A stretch of 64,000 nucleotides of DNA. Origin: Primulina eburnea. Lineage: Eukaryota; Streptophyta; Magnoliopsida; Lamiales; Gesneriaceae. Of this stretch, positions 1 to 12,759 are shown one piece after another. Position 1 is the first letter of the stretch. Each line of letters begins with the position of its first letter. The position numbers were made by a program, and so were the translations under genes. The stretch covers positions 1,116,001 through 1,180,000 of the forward strand of contig NC_133116.1 of the NCBI RefSeq assembly GCF_022965805.1. Reading direction: 5' to 3'. The notes beneath the pieces were generated by a model. The model saw only the letters and a program-made list of their open reading frames with translations. It searched no databases and had not been told where the DNA came from.

Positions 1-116
1 TTATTTAAATTGTTTGATGTAATTCCTATTATTATATCTTATATAATTTATAAAGTGAATTAATATATTAAGGATTTCAATAAATTATGGGGAAAAAAAT
101 AGAACGTCGGCTGTGT

Positions 117-398
117 ATTAATGCCATCAAATGTGCTCGCATGGGCTTAGCTCAGTTGGTCAGCAGTAGTAAATCTTGGAACAATGACCAGGGATCGAGT
201 CTCGCAAGCGATAGTGTGGGAGTTAAATTCCCTCCAATGAGGGGGAGCTCCTTGTGCACGGCATAGCATAAGGTCTAGCAGTTGTTGGTTGGCTGAGTCA
301 CTATGATTTATCTCCTCTCACATTCCTGTCGGGCCGGAAGTAAGAGGCGTATAAGGTGAGCGATTTAACTTTTTGAAACAATTAATGCCATCAAATGT
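117..398 (+). mobile_element. tRNA-derived SINE with 18-bp target site duplication
   Basis: The body (135-380) begins with a tRNA-like head. An A-box-like stretch TAGCTCAGTTGGT lies at about 149-161 and a B-box-like GGATCGAGTCT at about 192-202, the internal RNA polymerase III promoter layout of tRNA-derived SINEs. The 3' end is T-rich (about 369-374). The same 18 bases, ATTAATGCCATCAAATGT, flank it perfectly at 117-134 and 381-398, which is the mark of a LINE-driven insertion. The perfect duplication suggests a recent insertion. It does not fold as a complete tRNA, so it is not called a tRNA gene. Confidence 0.85.
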
Positions 399-1390
399 CA
401 AGTCATGTGACTCATGAGAGGCCACAAATCGTGACAGGTGCGATTGAGTTAGATTTTACAACACAACGGCCTTTTTGCCAAATGGGAATAAACAGCAACT
501 CACCTTTACCATTCGATCCAGCTTTTATTATCTCCGCCTCGCCCCCCATCGTATTACTTTTTATACATGCATTTAATTAATACATAAAATAACAATATTA
601 TTTTTCGTATTTTTTATATTTATAAATTATAAAAAATTATAATTTACAACCTTATGTCATTATTCAAATTAAACATATTACTATTTATCAATTACTGTTA
701 GACATTCCACTCAAATAATTAATAATCACATCACTTTTATTATATTCAATCTTAACTATCCAAGTAACGAACGACAGATATGTGAAACGATCTCAGAGAG
801 TTTTATTATATCAAGTTGTATTAGAATTTTATATAAAAAAATTAATATATGAGACAATCTCATAATTTTTTTTTTTTATTTTAATTGTCTTAGGATTAGA
901 CCGAGAAATAATCATCATACAATATAAAACTGAATCTCATACTATTACAAAAGTAATAATTAGATTAATTTTTTTTCGCCAAATATAGTTTATTTTAAAA
1001 GAACGTGATAGTGAAAGTATGTATTACATCATAAAAAATACATTAAATACATTTAATATTATCTTTTCTATTTTTTTATCATCCTATTTCTATCATTAAA
1101 TATATTAATTATTTGTAACAATTTTTTGTGTTCTACAATTAATTAATAAAAATAATTGATTTTTTAAAAATAAATTTATTAATATATATGTGAAATACAC
1201 AAATCTAAATATACGATATATAATATAGGAAAATAAATATATACGTTTGTGTATTGAATGGCAGCAGTAAAGTGATGAGTTTTAATGCTTGTATTTCATT
1301 CAATAATAGATTTAAACTCACAATCTGACCAAAACAATTCGAGTTTTGTCTTTTATCTGATTTCAATATGTGAATTGAGTTTATGCATTT
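399..1390. other. AT-rich intergenic stretch
   Basis: No supported gene. It is mostly A/T homopolymer-rich sequence, with a weak GAGACAATCTCAT fragment at about 851-865 that resembles the end of the Mutator-like MITE family found elsewhere in the window. Confidence 0.5.
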
Positions 1391-1396
1391 CTAGAT

Positions 1397-1894
1397 TTGG
1401 TTCGTTATTCCAGATTAAAGTGTGTTGTCTCAGTATGTTCACAAACCTCAGCAGATCATTTATGGAAACCGCTTAGCCCTAACTTATTTCGGCTAGATGT
1501 TGATGCGGAGTTCGATATCAAGCGTAATAAATTTAGTGTGAGAGCGATAATTAGATATTCACGAGAAGTAACTAGAGGTGCACATGCTCTTATCATCTGT
1601 AATTCTGATAGTCATGTCCTTGCAGCTGAAATCCTGGCTATTCGTTGTGGTATAGATCTTTGACTACAGATGAGTGTTTCATCTGTTTGTATTTATTCTG
1701 ACTCCAAGGAGGCGGTTCATGTAGTTCTCAGCTCAGATTTGGACACTGGTCCTTGTGGTGCATTGGCTCTTAAAGTTAATTCTATGTTCCTAGTGAATCA
1801 TTTTGTTTCGATCAAGCATATGTATCGTTCGGCCAATTTTGTGGCACACTTTCTTGCTCATAGAACATTCAATAGCTCTTCTAATTTACTTTGA
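1397..1894 (+). pseudogene. LINE retrotransposon RNase H-like fragment (decayed)
   Basis: Conceptual translation gives an RNase H-like domain of the plant LINE/RVT_3 type. It has a FRLDVDAEFD strand with the first Asp, a LAAEILAIRCG helix with the Glu, and IYSDSKEAVHV with the third acidic residue. The last motif reads RSANFVAHFLAH, where the family normally has Asp (R-x-AN-x-VA-D), so a catalytic residue is lost. One in-frame TGA near 1662 also splits the domain. An A-run at about 1975-1983 follows, as expected for a LINE 3' end. The rest of ORF2 is absent, so this is a 5'-truncated dead copy. Confidence 0.7.
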
Positions 1895-1989
1895 CAAGAT
1901 AAAAATATTCTATCTTGGCTTTTTAGTATTGTAACTCGGGACTTACCGATTTGATGTTATAAATGTTTACTTTTAAAAAAAAAATCTAT

Positions 1990-2510
1990 TGAAGCATCAA
2001 ATTATTTTTTAAAATGGCTACATTTTGAAATTATCTATATATAACACTGACAGATTATTACTGTAAACATGATAAATGTTAAATAAAATGTAATTTATAT
2101 GTAGGATTAAATATTAATTTATACAAACGTCTGATCAAAAAGAGTTTTGGTGCATTTTTTTATTTACAGTTTAAAATATAAACTTTTTTAATATAGTACT
2201 ATCTTATCTTTGAATTGTGTAGTTCAAATATAAATTTACACCCACCATTCAACATTATTTCACCATCACACTCATTAATTGTTCGCAGCTGCGATCACTC
2301 TCTCTGATTTACTGTAGTACACGTACAATTTACTTATTAAATAGTAACCAACCGCCCTCTTTCTTTCTCTCATCTCATGTATAACATGTAATTCTTGCAA
2401 CTCGATCTAGCTAGTCTCTGTATTTCGACTTCCAAGTGTTGTGTGTAATAATTCAGTTCCGATCGTACGTATTTCTACGATTTTGAGGTTTAGAATTCAT
2501 GTGGGTTTTT
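1990..2510. promoter_or_regulatory. Region upstream of MIR394
   Basis: No protein gene. The stretch at about 2340-2420 is pyrimidine-rich (CTCTTTCTTTCTCTC) and lies just before the MIR394 stem, so it probably holds the promoter or 5' end of the primary transcript. No TATA box is assigned with certainty. Confidence 0.3.
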
Positions 2511-2518
2511 CAAAGGGT

Positions 2519-2632
2519 ATTTTACAGAGTTTATTGGCATTCTGTCCACCTCCTCTTGTCCAGGTTTTGTTTATTTGCAAAATTTTTGTTTGCGGAGGAG
2601 GTGGGCATACTGCCAACTGGGTTCTGTTAGAT
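2519..2632 (+). ncRNA. MIR394: MIR394 primary microRNA hairpin
   Basis: The 20 bases at 2534-2553, TTGGCATTCTGTCCACCTCC, are identical to the mature plant miR394. The opposite arm at 2599-2618, AGGTGGGCATACTGCCAACT, pairs with it with the small mismatches usual for the star strand. The arms are joined by a loop of about 45 bases and the stem extends beyond the duplex on both sides. In plants miR394 represses the F-box gene LCR, acting in shoot meristem stem-cell competence and leaf shape; that role is family knowledge. An 87-codon open frame (2441-2704) runs across the hairpin and is almost certainly non-coding. Confidence 0.93.
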
Positions 2633-2639
2633 TTTCTTT

Positions 2640-5600
2640 GCGAAACCCTCGTGAAATATGCTTCGCTCACACCTCAGAACACGCTCTTCATGTGTGTATC
2701 TTAGATCCATTTCTCAATCTGTTACCCCCTTTGAAAGTTTAGGTAAAGGCTTATTTTTCTCCTGATGTATATCTCCACTGTTTATTTGTCAACTAGATCT
2801 TGTCATTTCATATGATTTTTCGTCAATGTTTTGGTTGCTAATCATCTGTTTCTTTCAATTTATGTCATGCATGAATCGATTATTTTGAATATTCCATTAA
2901 CTTCCTGAATAGGTTCATTCGAGCAAGAGTTTACTACAACTATCATATACGTTTCCAATAATTGGAAGGACTTCCAGCTATAGCATTTCAAGTGTGCTTC
3001 AGAACCTTGCTTCCTTCTGTACCGACAGATTCATTAAAAAATTTCATGATCCAGCATAGGTTAATTCATTAATTTCTTGACCTCAAACCATAAGATAGTT
3101 CTCAATTGAATATTTTTATATAAATGTTCATTTACGCCTTGCTTCATCGAGACAGCGATTAAAATTTTCTGTAGTTTTAAAAAAAGTATTGCAACTTTTA
3201 CATGAGAGCTCTCTCTTAATAGGGGGCCCATTCTCGGTGCGCCTATCCGTGGCTCCATTCTTGATAATTTCAGCAGCTTCATTCCAAACCCACTCTCATT
3301 TTCCTCTTACGAATGACCTTCAGTCCATGGAATCGTGGCCACGTATGTATCAAATCTAAAACATAATAATGGGTTCATGCAGTAGAAGAAAAAACCAAGA
3401 AGAAATAATTGAAAGATTCAAGGAAAGTGCAGCAGCAGTAGGAGAGGAGAGATGGTATAATTGTGGTAGGGCAGGAATATTATTAGGGCAGCGGCAGCGA
3501 TATATCTTATTATTTTTATTTTATTTTTATGTAAGGAAAAGAGAAGCTGCAGAGGCTCTCGAACGTATATACGTCGTAGGCTCATGATTGAAATTCTGAC
3601 AAGCGCCATTAATATATTTATGGGAAACACATAAGGTTTTTTAGCCTCTGTCTGTCCCATTTATATTTTCGCTTCGAATAAAAAATTTACTTACAGTAAA
3701 ATAGTATCTCAAGTGGTTTGTTGGTAATAATTAAATAAAGGTATCCATCCATCTTTCATTGTACTGTCCAGTTGGCCAACAACCTTTCCCATGTATTCGT
3801 TTGTTTCAATCCACTCTCCGTTTACAAGAATGGGGGATTGTGTACAAAAAAATTAACAGGGTGTTTTCAAAATTTTTTTGGTTCTGAAATATTATTTCAG
3901 CGTCTACGAAAGCATGGATTATTATTATTATAATTGTTGTATTTTTATGGTTGAAATATTTCATTATTTTATAAATAAAAAACAAAATTCCATTTTTATG
4001 GTTGAAATATTTCATTATTTTATAAATAAAAAACAAAATTCCATTATGTTTATAAATTAAATAGATGTTATAATATAAAAATATCTTGAATAGGTTTGCA
4101 GCAGGTGATTATTTATTAGCCAGCATATTTTAATATATCTGTTTGTAATTGATAGAAGCTTTGAAATGTTTGAGCAGAGATTTGGAACGTTCAATCTGCG
4201 CATCATTAGCTCCTAGAAGTTAGCAGAGTACCCACCGTTTAAATCATGAGTCGTTTTATCCTACGAGAAAAAAGTTTCACACATTAATTATGTTTACACA
4301 CGCGCTTTTTCATTAATTATGTTTACACACGCTTTTTCAAACCTTATAATTCCACTCTTAACTCAACAGCATATTAAAATCTCCCATATTGGTTTGCACA
4401 ACCCACATCACGCCAGGAAAAAAAAATTACATGCATATTCAAAAATATTTATTTGGAGATATGATTATATTTTCTTGCATGATATACCGTCCCGTCATCA
4501 TGCAGGTGCTAAAATAATATTTTTCATTGGTCGAGCAAGATGTTATTATATGAATTTTGTGTAACAAGTTTTAGTGGTAAATAATTTTTGTATGTGTTTG
4601 ATGTTTATAGATTATATTTAAAGAAATTTTTAAAAATATTTATTCTATAATCGTTTATATGTTATTAGGAATAAGATCATTTAAAAGTTAAATTTTTTTT
4701 TTTTGTAATCTTATACAAATATTTTTTATTATAAAAAATATACCATGGTCCAAAAACAGATACTTTCCTTGTATATTATAATATAGAAGAGAATATTTGA
4801 ATTGATATCTTGATTTGTTAATTAATAGCGATATCGGTTGACTATCGTCCTATGGAAGATACGCCATGTCCACCCACTAATGGCGTATACATTGATAATT
4901 TTTACCTTTTTTTCCTGAAGTCTTGTTTAGTATTTTTATTTATGTTGGGAACAGAAAAATAAAAATTGTCTGACAAATTAAATAATTTTTAACATAGACA
5001 TAATAACCCTAACTTCAACCAAAAAAATGATATACATACATAATTTTGGAAATCACATTTTCAAATAAATTAATCACGAGGGGCCAGAAAAATCATTTTA
5101 TTTTGATGCGCAAGAGTATCATGAAAAATACATACTTGAAGATTTGCGAATAAAATTAACCTATTGTCAATTTTTTTTTCTCAATTTCAAAATAATATGC
5201 TTGTTTTGATAGTGAGTTCTCTCTTTTATATATAATTGAAAATTATTGTAAAATTATAAGTTATTCAGCATTATTAAATTATCAATTTTACTCTAAGTTC
5301 AAACCCCACTTGAGTCTTCATATGAACATCCTCCTATTTGTACTATGTATACAGGAATAAAAAAACTTGCAAGACTCAACGTAAGTCAAACATTGAGCTT
5401 GTATTGAACAAGCTTCTGGACATGATTTGCACTCGAGTTCACATTCAAAACCCAAAAATTCGACTCTGGGTGTGGGGATAGAATCATCCAAATGAGTTGT
5501 GCACATTCGATCTCAACAAATAGACTGGTTGGATCAACAATTTTCTAACATGTCCAAATGACGGATCGACCGTCCTACCAAATAAACAAGTTGAATTGAT

Positions 5601-6025
5601 AATTTTTCAACCTGTCCACGGGCCGACCCCTCTGCTGGATGTTTCAAGATTAATCTTTTTAATGAATATTAATGCAACTAAACAATTTTGCAAGTGCAAA
5701 TATCGATAATAAGCAAAGTCTCTTTACATATAATATGCTTAGATTTCCAAAATTAACAGTAAGATGCCTCCAAACAAGTCAAAATTTAATAGTACTTTAG
5801 TGTGCCATAAGATTCTAAAATGGCACACCAAATTATTGCATCTACATAGTTATGAACTCTGTTAGAGCTACTTCTACAGTTTCTGCACAACACAAGGTCG
5901 TGATCTCTCAATGTCTCATCCCACGTAGAATCCAGGACTTTGAACTCGACCACCAGGAATTCAATGTTTTCTGATTAAAATATCAACCTCCAAAAGCATA
6001 GTTTGTAATTCTAGATCGATTTAAT
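2640..6025. other. Intergenic region, no supported gene
   Basis: AT-rich sequence with only short open frames lacking recognisable domains. Local structure is limited to a 51-bp tandem duplication at 3941-4042 and a short duplication of ATTAATTATGTTTACACACG at about 4283-4332. The stretch from 5760 to 6025 is probably the 3' flank of the RopGEF gene on the minus strand. Confidence 0.5.
3941..4042. repeat. 51-bp tandem duplication (2 copies)
   Basis: Two identical 51-base units at 3941-3991 and 3992-4042, each starting ATTTTTATGGTTGAAATATT. It creates matching repeats in the small shadow frames on both strands. Confidence 0.9.
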
Positions 6026-8907
6026 CTAGAAACCAGGTTGGCTTCCTGCATGTCGTGATCTCCTGGGCCTTTGAGAAGCTAACATTGAGAAACGACATGG
6101 AGATCCCGTCTGTGATGATGAACTAGAGCTTTGATCAATGAATGGCATTGGAGAAATTTGGTTGTGTTGAACACGAGAACCGGTTATTTTCCTCTGGTTG
6201 TGCAATAATATTGATTCCGCCATCACACGTTGTTTTGTGGCATCATCTACGTATAGAAGATCATCAATTTTTCCCATTAAGTTGAAGGCTAAGCTCTCCA
6301 TTACCCTAGAATAGCTTTCAAGGATTGACTGTCCGACATCCTGGATTGAAAAGAAACCGAGCATTTGGTCATAGGGTTGCAGGTAGCTATTGCAAACCCC
6401 ACTTAGCACCAGTATGAACAATTTGTGATCTTAACTTTAAATTCGTAACCATCATGAATTTACAATATTATAGTGGGAATATACAAACCGTACGTACCTT
6501 GTTATACTGAATCTTGTTCATGTCCAAAACAGTTTGAGGAAGGCCAGGAAAGTGTGACTTTAAGTTCTTGAGAAGAGCATCTGCTCGATGTGCATAGGTT
6601 ATACTCTTTTCTGTACCATCAACAAGTCCCTTTACAGTGCTACCCCATAACAAGCCCGTTTTTGAACGATTCGGTTTTTTCTTCTGACGTTTCGATCTCC
6701 AAAAGTGTATAGCACTCTCAATCCTGTTCATTATTTCCAGAGTACTGTATTCGGATGAAAGGTCCAGGTAATCAAGAAGACAGTCAGGAGAGAACTGATC
6801 GGCGGTTATAAAGCGGTAGAGAATCTCTCCTAAACAAGCCTTCTCACTCTGAAATAACGGAAATATTATGTTATACACAAGAAACAGCATCAATGGACTG
6901 GATGAAAGAATGAACACAACCTGTTTTTTGAATCAAGAGGTAAGAACTTTCACACACATAAAAAGGCTGTTCTCTAGTATGGCCGATGATGCCCAACAGT
7001 ATAAAAGAAAAGGAAGGTTTATTTTCTATGCTCCATTTCCTTGCCTCCTCATTTTCTTTGGAGAAACATTCCCAGATAAATGAAATATTACAAACACATA
7101 CATAATTCTACAGGAAGAACTAGCAACTATATTTCAAAGGAAAATGTTTGTCACATTTTTACAACCAGCAATCACTAAGGCTAGCATGTTAACCCAGGTG
7201 TCTATTCGGAAATGTTGAAGGAACTTATTTTAGCTTCTTTTCTCTAATAATTTTTTTTGTGGCGCCAAAGCAACAGAAAATAACAATCATATAAATGGGA
7301 AGTTCTTCAGCTAACATGGTAATGCAATGGATCTCAGTATAAGAAAGACAAGAATGAAAAACTCTAAAAGTCCATGAAAGAATTATTCATTTTCCATATT
7401 AGAAATTTAATTATCGAATAAAACTCACCTTAGGCAAGCACTCCAAGTAAGCTTGAGGCACTTCCATATCTGAAAGCACGCTACTATTAATTCCCAGAGC
7501 AGCTTTAAAAATTTGCTGTGTGCATTCCTTACGGTGTTGGAGCAGCCTTCTTGACCCCTCCGACAACCCTTTAGCTGGAACCTTCGGGAATGGCAACCAC
7601 CACTTTTCTTCAAGGGCAATAGAAGGTCTCTGTGAAGATGCTGGACTTGGATATGCTTCAGCATGTTCCCCATCAGCGACAACTATCCCTCGATCAACAT
7701 AGTAAAATTCGTTGTCATGAAACCCATCCAAAATGTCGATAAGCATTACATCTAGCTTCTTTAGCGCTGGAAGATTCACATACAAGTCTGATCGTTGTTG
7801 AGTCACCATAACCTCAAAGCTCCCAGCGCCAGGAAATTCTTGAACTGATGGGATGAGCTCTACAATAGAATAACTCACATGTAAAAGCCACTCCATTTCA
7901 CGTCGCCACATTGATTTTTTCTGCGGCGATAACGGCTCCAACTTCCAGAGCTCTCCGAAAACACTAGCTGTTAATCTTTAGTGTGAGTTATTTGACCTCA
8001 TAAACAAGGACCCAAACAAAATTAAAAGAGCCTGCGAAGAACACAAACCAGCAAGATTAGTTATTGCGTTGGAGATTGCCAGAGCACTGCTAACACCCTT
8101 CCCTCCACCTGACATATCCTCTCCTAGCAACAGCTTAGCAAATCTTTCCTTCATTAATTCAGCCTCTGTCATCATAAGCAACGTCCAAAATAAATGCATG
8201 CACCATAAAATTGTATAAAAAACTAAAGGAAAAATAAATCATTGCTCCGTGCTAATTCCGCATATTGGCAAATGCAAGACCTCCAAGTTTGACTGATCCC
8301 TTAGCTGAATGACTAACCCATTTGACTTTCCTTTCCAATGGCAAAATGAACTCGTGGCTAATAATTTTACCAAAGAACAAAAAACTACAAACGCCGTAGC
8401 ACCAAGATAGTTCTACAGCATTCCCTCAAAAAAAGCAGAAGAAAATAATTTTACGCCAATGAGTTGCAAATGCAAGCAAAATTGAAATTATTGTCTTGCC
8501 TTGCCATTTTTGGAGGTGGATTATACAATATGCCATATATACGTGGTCCTTTCACCTTCCTCTATCAAAGAAATATAACCCTATGTAAAGTAAGGAAATT
8601 CGGTGTGTATAAATCCGTTTATGAATGTCATGCTTAGTTCTTTTAAATTGAACAATATTTACTTAAGAAAGGTCGTAGCTATTTGAATCAGAACGAACTT
8701 TACAACATGCACAGAAAGTAGAAACACATCCATCAAGATTGAATTTGCCGGGGATTTCGTTAACTTCACCGTCGAAGAAGACAACATAAACTAGATTTAA
8801 TCAAAGTCTAACAAGTAACAATCGATATATAATCTGCATGACTCAGAAAAGTCCTCGTTTATGAATGACAAACCAAATTTTGATCAAAATTTACTTTTCA
8901 ACTTCCC

Positions 8908-8985
<78 letters not shown>

Positions 8986-9295
8986 CACCCGACAAATCAG
9001 GCTGCTCGATTTTACTCCTCTCAGGTTTCTCCGGCGAGATGATGACGTGTCTGCCTCCAACAACGGGTAACATGATCGGAGGCGGCGGCAAACAATTCGA
9101 ATTCGGAGCCAGATACAGAGGAGACGACGTCGTTGAGATGGAAGCCAACTGATTACGCGAAGAAAACGTACACGCGCTCGAGGTCGAACTCTCCGACTCG
9201 CTGACGTCAGCGCTCAAGCTATAACTGCCTTCGAACCGGCGAGATTGCAAATCCTCGAACTCATCCTCCGACTGCGAAGCTTCATTCTTCTCCAT
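6026..9295 (-). CDS. Rop guanine nucleotide exchange factor (PRONE domain), 5 exons
   Basis: Exons: 9295-8989, 8165-8049, 7967-7429, 6848-6498 and 6340-6026, all with GT-AG introns and consistent phases, giving 542 residues. RopGEFs activate plant ROP/RAC small GTPases at the plasma membrane in polar growth and receptor-kinase signalling. The N-terminus holds the serine-rich [15 protein letters not shown] motif seen in the family (about 25-40). The PRONE domain runs from about residue 103 to 475. It includes [78 protein letters not shown] and [20 protein letters not shown]. The serine-rich tail after 475 is the variable, often autoinhibitory, part. The ATG at 9295 is preferred over an in-frame ATG at 9439 because homology begins there. 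Intron 1 carries a long AT microsatellite just after the donor. Which RopGEF paralogue it is cannot be decided. Confidence 0.93.
8911..8980. repeat. (AT)35 microsatellite in RopGEF intron 1
   Basis: Seventy bases of uninterrupted AT dinucleotide. On the minus strand it begins only eight bases after the exon 1 boundary, directly behind the donor GTGAGTTT. Confidence 0.97.
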
Positions 9296-9439
9296 CCCTT
9301 TTGCCAAAATCACTGCTTCAACGCACAATCGAAACTTAACAAAGTGGCATGACGGAAACTGGGAAGCAACAGTATGTGCTATGATTGAAAGTGAAGTCTT
9401 GAGGAAAAGTGAGAAAATAAAGAGAAAGCAGCATGACAA

Positions 9440-10834
9440 TAAAGGTGTGGTCTGTGGAGTGTCTTATGGCTCATTGAAAGACGTGTTTGTGTGTTCGTTC
9501 GGCTGCTATAATTTGATGGGCGGAGACCCCACCGTCACATGGTGGTGCCCGCCTTTGTTCTGCGCAGCGCCGACACCTTTCTTGCATGCTGGAAACCTGG
9601 GTATTTTTTTATATTAATTTAAAATTATATATAATTTCAAAATTAATCTTACTATATCCTGCCAGATTACTCTAAATTTTAATGCAATATAAAATTAATT
9701 AGTATAATGATACAAATGATATTTTTCAATATGGTATAATTTTTTTGAACTTTTAAAAATTATATCAATCATCTATTCATGTACAATAATAAATTTTATT
9801 TGTTGATATACAAAAGTATTATATTTGACTTTATAAAATAAAATCTATTTTTATATAATTAGAAAATATATAAATCTTAATTAATAAGTTTTAGTGCAAT
9901 ATATATAATTTAAATAATATAATCATATAAATGATATTTTTTATTAGGATATAAATTTTAGTACAATATATAATTTAACTGCAAAACACCACCAGAAAAA
10001 TTAATTTTGATATTATATATATATTTTAAATTAATAAAAAAAACCTTGGAAACCTGAGGAAAATTATTATTAATAAATTATTTACGTATGATGAAAGGTT
10101 AATTATAGCGATGTCCATCCCTCTATAAATTAATTAATATGATGAAAATAAAATAATATTTGCATGCTTAATGCGTAGAATGAATCATGTTGTCTGTTGT
10201 ACACAGTATTTAATTAAACAATTTCTTTATAAATTCAACCATTAAATTTTTTTCAATAAGTTGGGTCTCAATTAATGTGGATTGCCTCCCATTTATGATT
10301 GCTTGCTATTTATTTAATATAACTTATTAAAAATATCCATACTTTGTTATAACTTACCGCGATTAGTCAAACCCAAATATTATATTTTTTAATAAATTGA
10401 AGACTTATATTATAAAATTGATCAATAAAACGATCTCATTTGAATTTTAATATTTGATAAATACATTTATTTTTTATTTTGGTTTTGATGAGAAAATGGT
10501 CTTTATTCAATCATTTGTGAGGCTTTTTTTTAAGTTTTAGTTTTTTTCGGTCATAGTGTTGACATAACATCATATTTAAGTAATATTTAACTTTTTGTCA
10601 ACAACGTCTTAACATTTGTGCGAAAAAGGAATGTTGGTGAAAACAAAACTAGTTGAATAAATACTAAATTTTGATCAATAACTAGATGATCAAAACTAAA
10701 ATAATCCAATTTACCTAACAATGTAATTAAAATGGCACTTTGGAGGATTATTGAATGGTATCAAATTTCAAAAAAAAATTAAAAAATATATATTTAGTTT
10801 TTTCTTGAAATCAAATTTAAGATTTGTTCTACAT
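9440..10834. other. RopGEF upstream region and AT-rich intergenic DNA
   Basis: The first ~200 bases are less AT-rich and probably contain the RopGEF promoter or 5' leader on the minus strand. From about 9600 the sequence is strongly AT-rich with no gene or repeat that I recognise. Confidence 0.4.
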
Positions 10835-11013
10835 ATTGAATTAGAGTGGGTCTAATGTGAGACCGTCTCACGGATCCTAATCTGTGAGACCGGTCAACCC
10901 TACCGATATTAACAATAAAAAGTAATACTTTTTCACGGATGACCCAAATAAAGATCTGTCTCACAAAATACGACCTGTGAGACCGTCTCACACAAGTTTT
11001 TGTCATTGAATTA
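10835..11013. mobile_element. Mutator-like MITE, copy A (with 9-bp TSD)
   Basis: The element (10844-11004, 161 bp) starts GAGTGGGTCTAATGTGAGAC and ends CACAAGTTTTTGTC. It is flanked by perfect 9-bp duplications ATTGAATTA at 10835-10843 and 11005-11013. Both ends contain the palindromic core TGTGAGACSGTCTCA. A 9-bp duplication is typical of Mutator-like elements. It has no coding capacity. Confidence 0.85.
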
Positions 11014-12750
11014 TTGATTAAAAAAAGAATTTGTACGACAATTAAGTCATTCATCCTCGTCTAAATTGCCGAGTCCCAAGAGGAAAGACGTTGGGTGCAA
11101 AGTAAATGAGGGCTGACCATTTAAATAAATTGGTTCATGAATTTTGATCCCTCGCTTTCAGATTTTTTTTTACTGCAAATGCTACAAATTATTGTAGTTG
11201 TTACGTTGGTGAATTGCTATCAATAATGATGTAAAGATTACTGGAACACCAATATTTATATATGACGACAATAATACATTCTATTATTTGACTGCTACAT
11301 ATCTTTATGATTCTAATATAATGTCTGCCCCAGAAATAAACTAGCCTCTCTCTTTGTAGGGGACAAAAATGAGGGGTTTTTTTTCTTCCATGATCATAAT
11401 AATAATCTGATGATTATGATAGTCAGTACTCTAGCTTTTATATTTCAAATGATAAATTATAAATAAATTGAAACTATAATTTCAAAATAATAATGCTAAA
11501 AGTACATTAATGTATCGTTATATTGATATTTACGATTATTATATCGTAATATTTTTATTCAATATATTGTGAATTTTTTTTAAAAAATTCTTTTTCTTTC
11601 TTTTTACTAAATTCGAATTAAAAAAAATTCTTTTTAAAAGAAAAATTAAATTCCATAAATATTAGTTTTGTAATGATAATGAGTTATCTTCAATTTTGGG
11701 ATCATGTCCTCATGAGCTTTCTCATGCATCATTACTCATAACTCAATTGCTACTCACATTCTAAGAATTTATGTACTTAAGTCAGGAGGTCTGAGTTTGA
11801 GTATTGAGAAGGAGAAATAAACTTTTAATTTATTGTAACGACCATGAGTTATCCTTAATATGAGGTCTCATGTTCTTTCGTCTTTCCACAATACTTGAAC
11901 TTATAAGGTACTTAAGTCTGGAGGTCATGTGTTAGATTATCGAAGAAGAAAGAAAGAAATCACTTCTAGGAGTGTGATAAAGCTATGAGTAATGACACTT
12001 GAGAAAAACTACGAGGATATGAGGCCCCAGATTGAGAATAATTCATGGTCAGTGTGTTATACTCCCAAAATAGAAGGTGGCATAAATTGACGTAATTTGA
12101 TATTTCATTATACATTATTTCATTTTTTAAAATAATCTTTATCTCAATTATATTTTTATATTTCACTTGAAATATGAAAGAACATTTTTTTTTCCTAAAA
12201 CTTAGATGAATTGGTCGTGATGTGAAAAAATGCCTATGAATGAATAATGAGATTTGTAAGAATTCTATAACATGTTGAATATTTTTAATTGTTGAACTTG
12301 AAATTACAGATCTGATATTTTATTAATATATATGTATATGTGTGTGTTTGTTTTTTCCCCCTACACAATGACATCAAATCTTCTTGACAAACATAACCTA
12401 AGATCATTTTGATTTCGAGCTTTTAAGCATCAAGCATCTAGCATCTAGCTCCCTGAAATAAAACCTTCTTGTTTTAGAAAAATTGATAATATAGCTACGG
12501 AGGGAACTTTAGAGAGAAGATTTCACATGGAAAAAATAATTTCCCATACTGACGGATCTGGTTCATAACAGGAGATCTTATAGCACTTATCAACGAGGCT
12601 CTATCAATTGGTATCATACAGAAAAAATCAATTCTAAATACTAATATTACTAGATTTGATCTTCATAAACAAACTAATTGGGATTTGCGATCTCTCGTAA
12701 GATTAGTTAAGGATCATGTGGTATTATATCTTTTTTTATCTATCATATAG
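11014..12750. other. AT-rich intergenic region
   Basis: No gene supported. It contains loosely repeated phrases such as ACTTAAGTCAGGAGGTC (about 11776) and ACTTAAGTCTGGAGGTC (about 11911), which suggest an old short duplication. Confidence 0.4.
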
Positions 12751-12759
12751 GAATAATGT

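Noticed and set aside
140..240. tRNA gene on the basis of the TAGCTCAGTTGGT and GGATCGAGTCT boxes
   Set aside because: No complete cloverleaf or acceptor pairing is visible, and it is part of a SINE with an 18-bp target duplication.
2441..2704. 87-codon open frame
   Set aside because: It spans the MIR394 hairpin and has no domain; it is an accident of the precursor sequence.
3369..3660. Overlapping frames on both strands (72 and 80 codons)
   Set aside because: No homology recognised; composition is not convincingly coding.
8861..9152. Frames with long Ile-Tyr runs
   Set aside because: They are translations of the AT microsatellite in RopGEF intron 1.
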